Source: Trichlorobacter thiogenes | GTDB taxonomy: Bacteria; Desulfobacterota; Desulfuromonadia; Geobacterales; Pseudopelobacteraceae | Length of the DNA stretch: 64,000 bases | Direction of reading: 5' to 3' | Assembly (NCBI RefSeq): GCF_900167465.1 | Contig: NZ_FUWR01000001.1 | Coordinates: 117,269-181,268, forward strand | In this document: positions 25,287-34,083 of the stretch, piece after piece | Numbering within the stretch: position 1 is the stretch's first letter | Layout of the letters: each line of letters starts with the position of its first letter | Translations under genes and position numbers: made by a program | The notes under the pieces: generated by a model | Database searches by the model: none | What the model was told of the DNA's origin: nothing | Seen by the model: only the letters and a program-made list of their open reading frames with translations

Positions 25287-26354
25287 TTACTCTCGGATCA
25301 ATGCCCTCACAGCTACATTGCCATTATACGCAATTTGCCAGGCCCAATATCTTAGTTTACCTTCAAACAGTTCATATTCAAAAACAGGATCATCTATCTT
25401 AACAACTCGTATTGGTTTTATCGGTACACCCTTCGCGATTAACTTGGCTAAATCATTCGCCGAAGGTACGAAACCATCTAGCCCTTTTGTGTCAACTTTG
25501 ATTCTGCCTGTTGGAATTTCTAAAATCTCTGTAAGAAAAGTAGTAGTAATAAAGTCATAATCAGCCGTATTTAGCTCTAAATCCGTTGAGGCTGAGTTAG
25601 ATAGTAGATGAGATGCGTTGCGGCTCATCGGGATTGCCACAATATTGTTATTCTCTGTGAGCCACTTGAGAGCTAATTGTGAAACGTTTGTATTGTATTT
25701 ATGAGCAATTCTGAGCAGATCATCTTGTTTTGATTTATCATAAGTAATCTTTCCTGAACACAATGGAGTGTACGCTAAAACAGTTATTTTGTTCTGAGTG
25801 CAAAATGGAATCAGATCCTGTTCTGCTGTTCTATCAAAAAGATTGTATTCAACCTGGACGGAGGCAATATTGCCGACAGATAGTAAAGCTTCTTCAAGTT
25901 CCGGTACTGAAAAGTTACTCACGCCAATAGCTCTGATTTTTCCATCTGCTTGTAATTTAATCATAGCTTCTAATGTTTCAGAAACCGGAATAGTTGGGTT
26001 TGGCCAATGGATCTGATATAAGTCAATGTAATCAGTTCTCAGGCGTTTCAAACTATTCTCTGCAGAAGCGATAACATTGTCGTAGTGAAGATGTTCCGGC
26101 GATACTTTGGTCGCAATAACGACTTTGTCTCTCTGCCCCTTGGTCGCAATACCCACGAGCTCCTCAGAATGTCCTTTTCCATATGCTTCTGCAGTATCGA
26201 TAAAACTCATGCCAAGCTCAATCCCTTGTTTTAACACTTTGATGGCTTGATTATCGTTAGTGTCATCACGGGAAAAATAGCCCCCAATACCCATGGTCCC
26301 CATGCCGATTGCAGGAATAAGGGTATTTGTATTACCAAGCTGCTTATACTGCAT
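25287..26354 (-). CDS. Aldo/keto reductase with C-terminal ParB/sulfiredoxin-like domain
   Basis: About 355 residues from the ATG at 26352-26354. Residues 1 to about 285 are a complete aldo/keto reductase with the catalytic tetrad D53 (FIDTAEAYG), Y58, K83 (ATK) and H116 (QIHWPNPT). Reading straight on, residues about 290-355 form a second domain: PSANDLAKLIAKGVPIKPI, RVVKIDDP, and YELFEGKLRYWAWQIA, which matches the ParB-N/sulfiredoxin fold pattern (P-I-x-V ... G-x-x-R-x-x-A). AKRs are normally about 280-330 residues, so the extension is added. It could reduce a keto-sugar; the second domain may bind a nucleotide or phosphorylated sugar. The fusion is in one open frame with no frameshift. 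Confidence 0.85.
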   Translation of the reverse strand: MQYKQLGNTNTLIPAIGMGTMGIGGYFSRDDTNDNQAIKVLKQGIELGMSFIDTAEAYGKGHSEELVGIATKGQRDKVVIATKVSPEHLHYDNVIASAENSLKRLRTDYIDLYQIHWPNPTIPVSETLEAMIKLQADGKIRAIGVSNFSVPELEEALLSVGNIASVQVEYNLFDRTAEQDLIPFCTQNKITVLAYTPLCSGKITYDKSKQDDLLRIAHKYNTNVSQLALKWLTENNNIVAIPMSRNASHLLSNSASTDLELNTADYDFITTTFLTEILEIPTGRIKVDTKGLDGFVPSANDLAKLIAKGVPIKPIRVVKIDDPVFEYELFEGKLRYWAWQIAYNGNVAVRALIRE

Positions 26355-27285
26355 GATCAATAGCACTCATTATTTCTGATACAACGGTGTCCACATCAGT
26401 ACCGTCAAGTCGACGCATAAACTCTCTTGATCCAACATCACGACGAGACACATCTGGAATTCCAAACATTTTTACAGGAATCATAATGTTATTTGTTACA
26501 AGAGTTTCAGCTATAATTGATCCAATCCCACCAATTATCGTGTGCTCTTCAAGCGTAAAAACACCTTTGAATTTCCTAAGCATTTCTACCAGCCCCTTCG
26601 TATTTACAGGTTTTAAACGGTAGAGGTCGATGACAGCTATGGCAATCCCTCGTTTTTCGCATTCTTTTGCAATGAATTGTGCCTGATTTACCATAATACC
26701 TGTGGCAATAATTGCGTAATCTATACCCGCCGTTATTTCGGAAACGCCAGAAGAAAAATCAGTGTCCGGTTGATATATTTGATCGAATGGACCTTTATCA
26801 AAGCGGATATAGCAGGGACCTTGACTGTTATAGGCAATGTGGATTGATGCCGCACATAGAGAACAGTCGGATGGACTCAGGATGGTAATCCCCGGAATGG
26901 CCCGCATAACTGCAACATCTTCGGTAATATGGTGTGTGGGGCCATCTGAGCTATACACGTAACCTGTTCCCATACCAATTATGGTAACAGGACGCTGCAT
27001 GCAGCAGATGTCGATTTTGATCTGCTCCAGGCAACGCAAGGTGACAAAGTTTGAAATGCCATACACAAATACTTTTTTCCCGCTCATAGATAAGCCAGCA
27101 GCAACACTCATCATGTTTTGTTCAGCGATTCCAACATTATAAAACTGCTCTGGAATATTTTTCTTGAATAGAGTGAGCATATATGCGCCGGTATCAGCAC
27201 TTAGAACAATGACATCTTTGTCCTTGAGAGCAAGCTCATAGAGCTCTTCGAATATGGCATCTCTTGCATCTTCGTAAATTTTCAT
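26344..27285 (-). CDS. Transketolase-like C-terminal subunit
   Basis: A 313-residue protein with the pyrimidine-binding and C-terminal domains of transketolase as one chain: NVGIAEQNMMSVAAGLS carries the catalytic Glu that activates ThDP, GPTHHITEDVAVMRAIPG is a ThDP-side loop with paired histidines, and GIDYAIIATGIMVNQAQFIAK opens the C-terminal domain. The ATG overlaps the N-terminal subunit stop by ATGA at 27282-27285, so the two are made in equal amounts. Split transketolases occur in several bacteria and archaea, often in secondary sugar clusters. Here it may transfer a ketol unit to a sugar intermediate. Confidence 0.88.
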   Translation of the reverse strand: MKIYEDARDAIFEELYELALKDKDVIVLSADTGAYMLTLFKKNIPEQFYNVGIAEQNMMSVAAGLSMSGKKVFVYGISNFVTLRCLEQIKIDICCMQRPVTIIGMGTGYVYSSDGPTHHITEDVAVMRAIPGITILSPSDCSLCAASIHIAYNSQGPCYIRFDKGPFDQIYQPDTDFSSGVSEITAGIDYAIIATGIMVNQAQFIAKECEKRGIAIAVIDLYRLKPVNTKGLVEMLRKFKGVFTLEEHTIIGGIGSIIAETLVTNNIMIPVKMFGIPDVSRRDVGSREFMRRLDGTDVDTVVSEIMSAIDHAV

Positions 27286-28094
27286 CGTCCAAGCTCCTCT
27301 ATCGCCTGCGCTATAAACTCACCTTTAGGCAATGTATGATGAGCTTGGGGGGTGTTTTCAAGCGAAGATATTCCCTTGCCTTTTATCGTCTGGGCAATAA
27401 TCATTCGAGGCTTCCCTGTCTGCTCAAGATTACGTAAAATATTTATTACTTGTTCGATAGAATGTCCGTCCTGAATGATTGTTACTTCCCAACCAAATGC
27501 TTTCCACTTGTCAGCAAGAGGCTCGAGTCCGGCATTGTTTTCGGTAAACTCTTCAGACCCGAGAAGATTGCGGTCGGTAATGGCAATCAGATTGCTCAAC
27601 TTGTGGTGTGCAGCGAACATGGCCGCTTCCCAAACAGAGCCTTCCTGAGATTCACCATCGCCAATTATGACATATATCCGATATTCCTTACTGTCCAGCT
27701 TGGCACCTAAAGCAATTCCAGCAGCGACACCGAGTCCATGTCCGAGCGAACCTGAAATAATTTCTATTCCAGACACATGACTGTCACAATGCCCTCCAAG
27801 CAAGCTGCCATCCTGAGTATAAGAATCCAGATCGGATTCTTTTATTAAGCCAAGATCTGCAAGAATTACATAGAGCGTATTATTGGAATGCCCTTTACTC
27901 ATGATGAATCGGTCTCTATCTGGGTGCATGGGATTATTAGGATCAAAATTTAATATCCCGCCATAATAGAGGGCAACCAGCAGCTCTGTGCTTGAGAGGG
28001 AACCTCCGAGGTGCCCCTTACCTGCATGCAGTACAACCTCAAAGGCTCGTTTACGGATGTATTTTGCTTTTTGTACGAGTTGTTCGCTAGTCAT
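27282..28094 (-). CDS. Transketolase-like N-terminal subunit (ThDP pyrophosphate-binding)
   Basis: About 270 residues from the ATG at 28092-28094, which has AAGGGA 6 bases before it; the longer frame uses TTG. It shows VVLHAGKGHLGGSLSSTELL, FIMSKGHSNNTLYVIL, SGSLGHGLGVAAGIALGA and the ThDP motif GDGESQEGSVWEAAM extending to ITDRN. Together with the next gene it makes a heterodimeric transketolase. A dedicated transketolase in a nucleotide-sugar cassette could supply sedoheptulose-7-phosphate for heptose synthesis or add a two-carbon branch; sequence cannot decide. Confidence 0.88.
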   Translation of the reverse strand: MTSEQLVQKAKYIRKRAFEVVLHAGKGHLGGSLSSTELLVALYYGGILNFDPNNPMHPDRDRFIMSKGHSNNTLYVILADLGLIKESDLDSYTQDGSLLGGHCDSHVSGIEIISGSLGHGLGVAAGIALGAKLDSKEYRIYVIIGDGESQEGSVWEAAMFAAHHKLSNLIAITDRNLLGSEEFTENNAGLEPLADKWKAFGWEVTIIQDGHSIEQVINILRNLEQTGKPRMIIAQTIKGKGISSLENTPQAHHTLPKGEFIAQAIEELGR

Positions 28095-28105
28095 GTGTTG
28101 TCCCT

Positions 28106-29059
28106 TCAAGACAGTGTACTCTTGTACCAGTTAATCGTCTTTTCAAGTCCTTCTCTAAACGATATTTTCGAAGAAAAATTGAGTACATTCAGCGCTTTTG
28201 TATTATCTATTTTCCTTTGCTTGATCGTCATTGGTTTTGTTGAATTGAAAGAGTATTTTCCGTCATAGTGTGTTAATTCACTGATATTTTCGACCGCTTC
28301 TCCAATTGTTTGCAATGATCCGGCAGCAATGTTGTAAACTTCAAAACCGGAAGTTTTTTCGAAGGCTAGCAATACTCCCCTGACAAAATCATCAATATAA
28401 ATAAAATCCCGTACAACGTCCGGAGTACCCCAAACTTCAATTGGATTTTGTTTTTCAACAAACTTTCGTATAAGAGCAGGTAGCACATGAGATGCAATGA
28501 GGTCAAAACTGCTGTAAGGGCCATATGCATTAGATGGCCTAATAATAAGGATCTCCATTCCATACCACTTATAATAGAACTCTGCGAGTTTTTCGGAATA
28601 TCTCTTCATCCAGGCCGGACCGAAATAGTTGCCCGGGGGATCATCAAGGAATGCATCTTCTTCTTTCAAAGGACGCTCATACTCAGGGTATACGGCAGAG
28701 CTACTAATAAAAACGAATTTTTTGACTTTTGCTTTTGCAGCAGCATCTAAAACATGTGAGTTTATAAATACGTTTTCTGTAATTTGTGCTACCGGATTTG
28801 TTGCCATTTCATGTGCACCTGATGTGTGTGCAGCGCAGTGGAAAAAATAATCGATTCCTTCAGGAAGTTCGGCGCTTTTGCTAAAATCACATATTATCTC
28901 GGTAACATTTTCAGTATTTGCTTTCCAAAAGCTCTGCTTATCTTTATGCAGGGATTGGACATAAACCTTTGCACCTCTGCTCAATAATTCTTTGGCAAAA
29001 TTTGTTCCTAAGAAACCAGTTCTACCGCCTGAAATATATACATTCTTGCCATTAAACAT
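28106..29059 (-). CDS. NAD-dependent epimerase/reductase with atypical catalytic motif
   Basis: A 317-residue extended SDR: NVYISGGRTGFLGTNFAKELL (cofactor loop), FVFISSSAVYPEYERPL (catalytic Ser), ILIIRPSNAYGPYSSFD, VRDFIYIDDFVRGVLLAF. The Y-x-x-x-K tyrosine position is occupied by Pro (FGPAWMKRYSEK); tyrosines lie seven before and two after the lysine. A GGGGAGA site precedes the ATG. It may be the C4 reductase or an epimerase for the 4-keto intermediate made by the 29109 dehydratase. It shares the tryptophan two before the lysine with the 23436 gene product. Confidence 0.83.
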   Translation of the reverse strand: MFNGKNVYISGGRTGFLGTNFAKELLSRGAKVYVQSLHKDKQSFWKANTENVTEIICDFSKSAELPEGIDYFFHCAAHTSGAHEMATNPVAQITENVFINSHVLDAAAKAKVKKFVFISSSAVYPEYERPLKEEDAFLDDPPGNYFGPAWMKRYSEKLAEFYYKWYGMEILIIRPSNAYGPYSSFDLIASHVLPALIRKFVEKQNPIEVWGTPDVVRDFIYIDDFVRGVLLAFEKTSGFEVYNIAAGSLQTIGEAVENISELTHYDGKYSFNSTKPMTIKQRKIDNTKALNVLNFSSKISFREGLEKTINWYKSTLS

Positions 29060-29108
29060 TTGCTGTCTCCCCCTATGGCTATAGCCTCTCTATGAGATAA
29101 GTATCACT

Positions 29109-30119
29109 TTATCTTGTCAAAAAGGTTTTTTCAGACATAACTTTTCCACGCCAGTAATCGAGAAGATCCTGCATGGTCTTCTCGAACGATATCTCAGGTT
29201 TCCACCCGGTGTGGGTCCAAAATTTAGTAGTATCAGGCACCTGGAGATCCGCATCAAGCGGGCGCAGTCGAGCCTGTTCAGTCTCTACACGGATGCTGTC
29301 CCGACAAGTTGATATAGAAATAAGATGCTTTAACATATCCTCCACAGTACATGAAAATGCCCCTCCGACATTGTAGTACGCGCCGGGAACAGGATTAACA
29401 GTCACAAGCATATAGTAGGCTCGTACAGCATCGCGCACATCCGCCCATGTCCTCATGGACTGAAGATTACCGGTCTTTACTATCGGCGGGATCAGCCCCC
29501 TCTCGATCATGGCTACCTGTTTTGCAAAGGTGGATTCGGCAAATACATCCCCTCGTCGTGGTCCGGTATGGGTAAACATGCGTGTAACAAGTACTTTCTG
29601 TCCATAGGCCTCGGCATGAAACCGCCCTACCAGATCGGTGCCAGTTTTGGAAATGGCATAAGGCGAAGCCGGGTGAAACGAGCACTCCTCATCAATAGGT
29701 AGTTTATCTTGCGAGACACGCCCAAAAACTTCTGAAGAGGAACAAACATGAATAATAGGGTCTATCCCTGGGCAACGGCGTAGCGCCTCTAAGAGGCGTT
29801 CCGTTCCAAGGATATTAGTGTCAAGCGTTTGGATCGGGGCAGTAAAGCTTGTGGATGGATAACTTTGGGCTGCTAGATGAAATACGTAATCAGGCCGGGT
29901 TTCCTCAACTGCATTGACCAGTGAAACGTAGTCACAAAGATCGCCATTGATAAAGTGTACCCGCTCTTTACGGTTGGCCCGGTCAAGCAGATGCTCGACG
30001 TTATCCAGCGGACTGCGCCATCGGCACATTCCGTAAATGATCCAGTCAGTGTTTTCGAGGAGAAAATCAGCCAGGTGTGATCCGACCATGCCGGTTATGC
30101 CGGTTATCAGGACATTCAT
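29109..30119 (-). CDS. GDP-mannose/GDP-heptose 4,6-dehydratase-like
   Basis: A 336-residue protein of the Gmd family: VLITGITGMVGSHLADFLLE, YGMCRWRSPLDNVEHL, YVFHLAAQSYPSTSF, SSSEVFGRVSQ, an intact SPYAISKTGTDLVGRF (Y-x-x-x-K) and TWADVRDAVRAYY. Gmd acts on GDP-mannose; close relatives (DmhA/WcbK) act on GDP-D-glycero-D-manno-heptose. With hddA- and hddC-like genes in the same cassette the heptose substrate is the more economical guess. It catalyses formation of the 4-keto-6-deoxy sugar that the RmlC-like and SDR enzymes would then process. The gap to the NAD synthetase gene upstream is 103 bases and holds no clear hairpin. Confidence 0.82.
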   Translation of the reverse strand: MNVLITGITGMVGSHLADFLLENTDWIIYGMCRWRSPLDNVEHLLDRANRKERVHFINGDLCDYVSLVNAVEETRPDYVFHLAAQSYPSTSFTAPIQTLDTNILGTERLLEALRRCPGIDPIIHVCSSSEVFGRVSQDKLPIDEECSFHPASPYAISKTGTDLVGRFHAEAYGQKVLVTRMFTHTGPRRGDVFAESTFAKQVAMIERGLIPPIVKTGNLQSMRTWADVRDAVRAYYMLVTVNPVPGAYYNVGGAFSCTVEDMLKHLISISTCRDSIRVETEQARLRPLDADLQVPDTTKFWTHTGWKPEISFEKTMQDLLDYWRGKVMSEKTFLTR

Positions 30120-30222
30120 GATGTTTGCTCCCTGTTTACCATAACAAAAGCAGTACCAAGTTATCGAAATCTCCGGAGTGCTTCAAAGATTAATATTGTT
30201 TTGAACTAAATCAATGAAAATC

Positions 30223-31044
30223 CTATTTGCCCCAATCCCTCGAATACCTGAAATCCCGATCAATGGTCCGGTTAGACACTTTTGCGATGACCGGTAGCCG
30301 CCGCTTGAAGTGGGAGTTTTGGACCTTTTTGTAGATATCGTCAACAAAGTCCACTTCGAGGCCTTCCGCCAGCAGCTCCTCTGTGATCTTTCGCTGATCC
30401 ACCATACGGTAGAGCAGTTCATCAACCTGACGGTACGAGAATCCCAGTTCTTCCTCGTCGGTCTGACCGGCCCAGAGATCGGCCGAGGGGTTCTTCTCGA
30501 TCACTTCTTTGGGGACTCCCATTGCCTCTGACAACTGCCAGACCTGACTCTTGTAGAGGTCGCCGATCGGGTTGAGGGCTGAAGCCATGTCGCCGTAGAG
30601 GGTGCCGTAGCCGAGCAACAGTTCGGTTTTGTTGCTGGTGCCCAGCACCAGGGCCGAGAGCAGGGCCGAGTGGTCGAACAGGATGGTCATGCGTTCGCGG
30701 GCCATCTTGTTGCCGCGCCGCATGTTGTTTGCCTCCGGGAACATATCGAAGTAGGAGTCAACCATCGGGGTGATTGGCACAACGCTGAAGTTAACACCGC
30801 AAGCCTGAGCCACCAGTCGTGCGTGGGTCTCGCTTTCCGGGTTGCTGGACTTGTAGGGCATGCAGATGGCGTGGACATTCTCCGGACCCAGGGCCTCGGC
30901 GGCTATGAAGACCACCAGGGCCGAGTCGATACCGCCCGACAACCCCAGGACGGCTTTCTGTACCCCTACCTTATGCACCTCATCCTTGACAAAGCCGACC
31001 AGAATCTTTCGTAACAGGTCTGTGTTGGCTGAAAGTCCTCCCAT
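30223..31044 (-). CDS. nadE: NAD(+) synthetase, synthetase subunit
   Basis: A 273-residue NAD synthetase: [18 protein letters not shown] is the PP-loop that binds ATP, followed by [38 protein letters not shown] and [21 protein letters not shown], the family hallmark. It adenylates nicotinic acid adenine dinucleotide and amidates it. The start shares one base with the stop of the amidohydrolase gene (TAATG). It lacks the fused glutaminase domain of long NadE, which is instead the separate neighbour. It has higher G+C than the sugar cassette. Confidence 0.92.
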   Translation of the reverse strand: MGGLSANTDLLRKILVGFVKDEVHKVGVQKAVLGLSGGIDSALVVFIAAEALGPENVHAICMPYKSSNPESETHARLVAQACGVNFSVVPITPMVDSYFDMFPEANNMRRGNKMARERMTILFDHSALLSALVLGTSNKTELLLGYGTLYGDMASALNPIGDLYKSQVWQLSEAMGVPKEVIEKNPSADLWAGQTDEEELGFSYRQVDELLYRMVDQRKITEELLAEGLEVDFVDDIYKKVQNSHFKRRLPVIAKVSNRTIDRDFRYSRDWGK

Positions 31045-31895
31045 TACTGCCCCCTTTTAGATTCGATGCGCCGCAGTTCCTGCATAGTGACGAACAGGTT
31101 CTCATCCCGCAGCATTGGGAAGAAAATCCTTTCGCGACGCAAGGCCCCTTCATCGAGAGTAGCCCTGACAGAATCCTCTTCAAGGATTTTTCCGCGAATT
31201 ACGGATTCTCCCGAGGGTGCGATGTATTCCGACCCGCCCCAGAAGTTGACACCGTCTTCGTAGCCGACCCGGTTACAGTAGAGTACTCGGCAGTTCAGGA
31301 ACATGGCAGTGGTGGAGGTCAACTGCTGCCAGGCGCGGGCCGACCCAAGGATTTCGCCTTCAATCCCCCGGCCGGGACTGCTGGAGAGGCAGATCAGTAT
31401 TGAGGCGCCATCCATGGCCAGGATGTAAGAGCTGGAGAGATGCCACATGTCTTCGCAGATGAGCAGTCCCATGCGGCCAAACTTGGTATCGAAGGCGCGG
31501 AACCGCTCCCCCCGGGCCAGGTAGCGCTGTTCGTCGAACAGGCCGTAGGTGGGGAGGTAGACCTTACGGTGCAGATGTCTGATTTCGCCGTCTTCAAGAT
31601 AGAGGGCCGTGTTGTAAAAACGGTAATCGTCAGTTACTTCCACTAGGCCGATTGCAATGGAGATTTGTCGGGAGAGTTCTTTGAGGTGTGTGATCTCGGA
31701 AGAGTCGATCCTGAGTGCCACTTCAGGTACTAGATCTTTAAGGAAATAGCCGGTGACGGCCAGTTCAGGAAAGACAATCAGGTCAACCTTATCAGCAGCA
31801 GCTTTCTTGATTCGTTCTTCAATGAGCACCAGGTTTTCTGCAACGCAACCGAGCTTAGGTTTGAGTTGTGCAAGAGTTACGCTGATACCGGTCAT
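31044..31895 (-). CDS. Carbon-nitrogen hydrolase, probable glutaminase partner of NadE
   Basis: A 283-residue nitrilase-fold protein with the full catalytic triad: E44 ([10 protein letters not shown]), K111 ([14 protein letters not shown]) and C147 (LLICEDMW). In glutamine-dependent NAD synthetase this domain is the N-terminal part of one polypeptide and supplies ammonia; here it is a separate chain next to and coupled with NadE. The segments [20 protein letters not shown] are typical of NadE-type glutaminases rather than generic nitrilases. The pair likely acts as a split glutamine-dependent NAD synthetase. It sits 3 bases after the methyltransferase gene. Confidence 0.85.
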   Translation of the reverse strand: MTGISVTLAQLKPKLGCVAENLVLIEERIKKAAADKVDLIVFPELAVTGYFLKDLVPEVALRIDSSEITHLKELSRQISIAIGLVEVTDDYRFYNTALYLEDGEIRHLHRKVYLPTYGLFDEQRYLARGERFRAFDTKFGRMGLLICEDMWHLSSSYILAMDGASILICLSSSPGRGIEGEILGSARAWQQLTSTTAMFLNCRVLYCNRVGYEDGVNFWGGSEYIAPSGESVIRGKILEEDSVRATLDEGALRRERIFFPMLRDENLFVTMQELRRIESKRGQ

Positions 31896-31898
31896 CGC

Positions 31899-32735
31899 CT
31901 AGGCCTTTCGTGCTGTCACGCACAGATGCCAACCCCAGCGCTGTTCCATCCAACGGAAAAGTGAGTGTGGCAGGCAACTGAAATACCAGACCATCTTGTA
32001 CTGGTAGTTTCTGTATTCGGGGATGCTATAAGGGAATATATGATCGATGCGGGTGTCTATGATTTTGAAACCTTTGAGGAAGTCTTTCACAGTCTCTGTT
32101 GTATAGGAGTAGGTGACCGGACAACCTGTTTCCGCTTCGGAATAGCGTGCGATCAGTTCGTCCAGGGTCTCGCCCGGTTTTTTACCGTATTTCAGTTGCA
32201 TCCAGAAGACCTTCCAGGAGGTGCGGTAGTAGACCATGATCTTGAAGATGCTGTCCTTGTCCATGTATTTGTGGATCTGCTCGATGACTCGTTCTGGATG
32301 AGGCGTGTGGTGAATGACGCCGAAGGAATAGACTAGGTCGTAGCGCTCGACCGGGACGTAATCACTCAGTTGTTCCGCATTGGCCTGATAGAAGGTTATG
32401 TTGTTCAGCCCGAATACCTCGGCCCGTTTCTTTGCCAAGGCAAGTGATTCGGTTGAGAGATCGACTGCCGTAACCTGGGCACCGGCCCGGGCAAAGTTGA
32501 TGGTATCGGTTCCCAATCCGCAGCCGATCTCCAGCACTTTTTTACCCCTCCACTTTTCGAATTCGGCGAAGAGCGGTATGTGCGGCTCAACATAATACTT
32601 GCGGGCCTCTACCTCATCGAAATACTGCTGTGTGCCGACCGGGCTGGGCGAATGCCTGACATTGCAGGGACGTGCATTCCAGTAGCTCTGGACTTTTTCC
32701 AGCTCAATGTTGCTGAAAGGGTTGTTGGTGCTCAT
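31899..32735 (-). CDS. Class I SAM-dependent methyltransferase
   Basis: A 278-residue protein with a Rossmann-type methyltransferase core: VLEIGCGLGTDTINFARAGA (motif I), VTAVDLSTESLALAKKRA (motif II), YDLVYSFGVIHHTPHPERVI (motif IV region). It opens with YWNARPCNVRHSPSPVGTQ, a form seen in ubiE-like methyltransferases of glycan clusters. There is no signal peptide. An AAGGAA site precedes the ATG, and it starts 6 bases after the sugar dehydrogenase gene. A role in methylating a sugar or lipid carrier intermediate is suggested by position only. Confidence 0.85.
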   Translation of the reverse strand: MSTNNPFSNIELEKVQSYWNARPCNVRHSPSPVGTQQYFDEVEARKYYVEPHIPLFAEFEKWRGKKVLEIGCGLGTDTINFARAGAQVTAVDLSTESLALAKKRAEVFGLNNITFYQANAEQLSDYVPVERYDLVYSFGVIHHTPHPERVIEQIHKYMDKDSIFKIMVYYRTSWKVFWMQLKYGKKPGETLDELIARYSEAETGCPVTYSYTTETVKDFLKGFKIIDTRIDHIFPYSIPEYRNYQYKMVWYFSCLPHSLFRWMEQRWGWHLCVTARKA

Positions 32736-32741
32736 ATCGGA

Positions 32742-34067
32742 TCATTCCTTTGAGGGGATGCCGACACCAAGAGGAATATAGGTGAAGGCTGAAAGATTCT
32801 TATCCAGAGCGATGCGCCAGCTGTCGATGACGATGCTGTAGGCCGGAACGAGCGCGGCAATCCGGCTCCAGTCCAGTTCCCGATACTCTGGCCAGTCGGT
32901 CAGTAGGGCAATCGCCGATGCTCCCGACAGGCAGTCATAGGGGCTGAGTGTGCATGTCACATGGTCTCCCAGCACAGCGCGGGCTGCATCGAGTGCCCTG
33001 GGGTCGTGCAGGGTTACCTGGTAGCCGACTGTGGAGAGGAGCTTTGCCAGCATGATGGAGTGTGATTCCTCGATAATATGGGTGTCGGCCTTGTAGGAGA
33101 GGCCCAGCAGGGCAACCTTGGCCGGAGGTGCGCAGTGGGTGGAGATCTTTTGGAAGATCCGCTCCGGGATGCTGTTATTGACCGCTACGACCGCCTTGCC
33201 CAGCAGTGCTTCGCCGCCGAACTCCTCGGCAAAGGATTGGAAGGCGAGGTTGTCCCGGGGAAAGCAGGGTCCGCCGAAACCGAGCCCGCCTTTGAGGTAC
33301 TTGTTCCCCACCCGGCTGTCGGCCCCAATGGCTGCGGTGATGGTATCCACATCAGCACCCGGCACCTGTTCGCAGATGGCCGCCAGACCGTTGGCGTAGC
33401 TGATCTTCATAGTGACGTAGCAGTTGAGGCTGATCTTAGTGATCTCGGCATTGACCAGCGACATGACCGCCATGGTTGGCTTCGTCTTGCAGGTGGATGC
33501 ATAAAGTTCTCGCACGGTGGAGCCGGAGCGTTCATCAGATGCGCCGATCAGGACCATGTCCGGGTTGAGGAAATTGCGGACGACTGAGCCGAGGGCGATG
33601 AACTCGGGATTATAGACCAGTCCAAAATCCCTGCCGCACAGTTTGCCGGTGGCTTGTTCCAATAGTGGCTTGAAGATGCCGTCGCAGGAACCGGGCATGA
33701 CCGTTGACACCACATCAACAATATGAAAGCTGTCCTTGGCCTTGATTGCCGGTGCCAGCCCTTCCAATACCGTGATCAAGTATTCATTGGTAAATCTACC
33801 GTCTGAAAGGCTTGGTGTGGGGACAATGATAAGGGTCGCATCAGATGCCTGGACGGCAGCATCGTAACTATCGACAATATGCAAGGTGTCCCACCCTGAC
33901 ATTAGAAGTTCAGACAGTCCGGTTTCGTCAATGGGGTTGCGATGGGCCTTCAGCTCGTTTCTGAAATAATCGCTGAGATCGTAGCCATAGACATGGTGGC
34001 CCGCTGCGGCGAAGCAGGCAGCCGTGCAAAGCCCCAGCTTGCCGAGGCCGATGACGGAAATATTCAT
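32742..34067 (-). CDS. UDP-glucose/GDP-mannose dehydrogenase family protein
   Basis: A 441-residue nucleotide-sugar dehydrogenase: NISVIGLGKLGLCTAACFA (NAD-binding), VDVVSTVMPGSCDGIF, GLVYNPEFIALGSVV, VNAEITKISLNCYVTMK and the catalytic cysteine in KGGLGFGGPCFPRDNLAF. These enzymes oxidise C6 of the sugar to a uronic acid in two NAD-dependent steps. It consumes NAD, and the NAD synthetase genes follow two genes downstream, which may be chance. A GAGG site precedes the ATG. The C-terminal domain is of standard length. The donor sugar cannot be read from sequence. Confidence 0.88.
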   Translation of the reverse strand: MNISVIGLGKLGLCTAACFAAAGHHVYGYDLSDYFRNELKAHRNPIDETGLSELLMSGWDTLHIVDSYDAAVQASDATLIIVPTPSLSDGRFTNEYLITVLEGLAPAIKAKDSFHIVDVVSTVMPGSCDGIFKPLLEQATGKLCGRDFGLVYNPEFIALGSVVRNFLNPDMVLIGASDERSGSTVRELYASTCKTKPTMAVMSLVNAEITKISLNCYVTMKISYANGLAAICEQVPGADVDTITAAIGADSRVGNKYLKGGLGFGGPCFPRDNLAFQSFAEEFGGEALLGKAVVAVNNSIPERIFQKISTHCAPPAKVALLGLSYKADTHIIEESHSIMLAKLLSTVGYQVTLHDPRALDAARAVLGDHVTCTLSPYDCLSGASAIALLTDWPEYRELDWSRIAALVPAYSIVIDSWRIALDKNLSAFTYIPLGVGIPSKE

Positions 34068-34083
34068 GTGTTTCCTCGCGGAG

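Noticed and set aside
30120-30222. Possible promoter or terminator in the gap before the Gmd-like gene
   Set aside because: No box pair with right spacing and no hairpin with a T run could be found.
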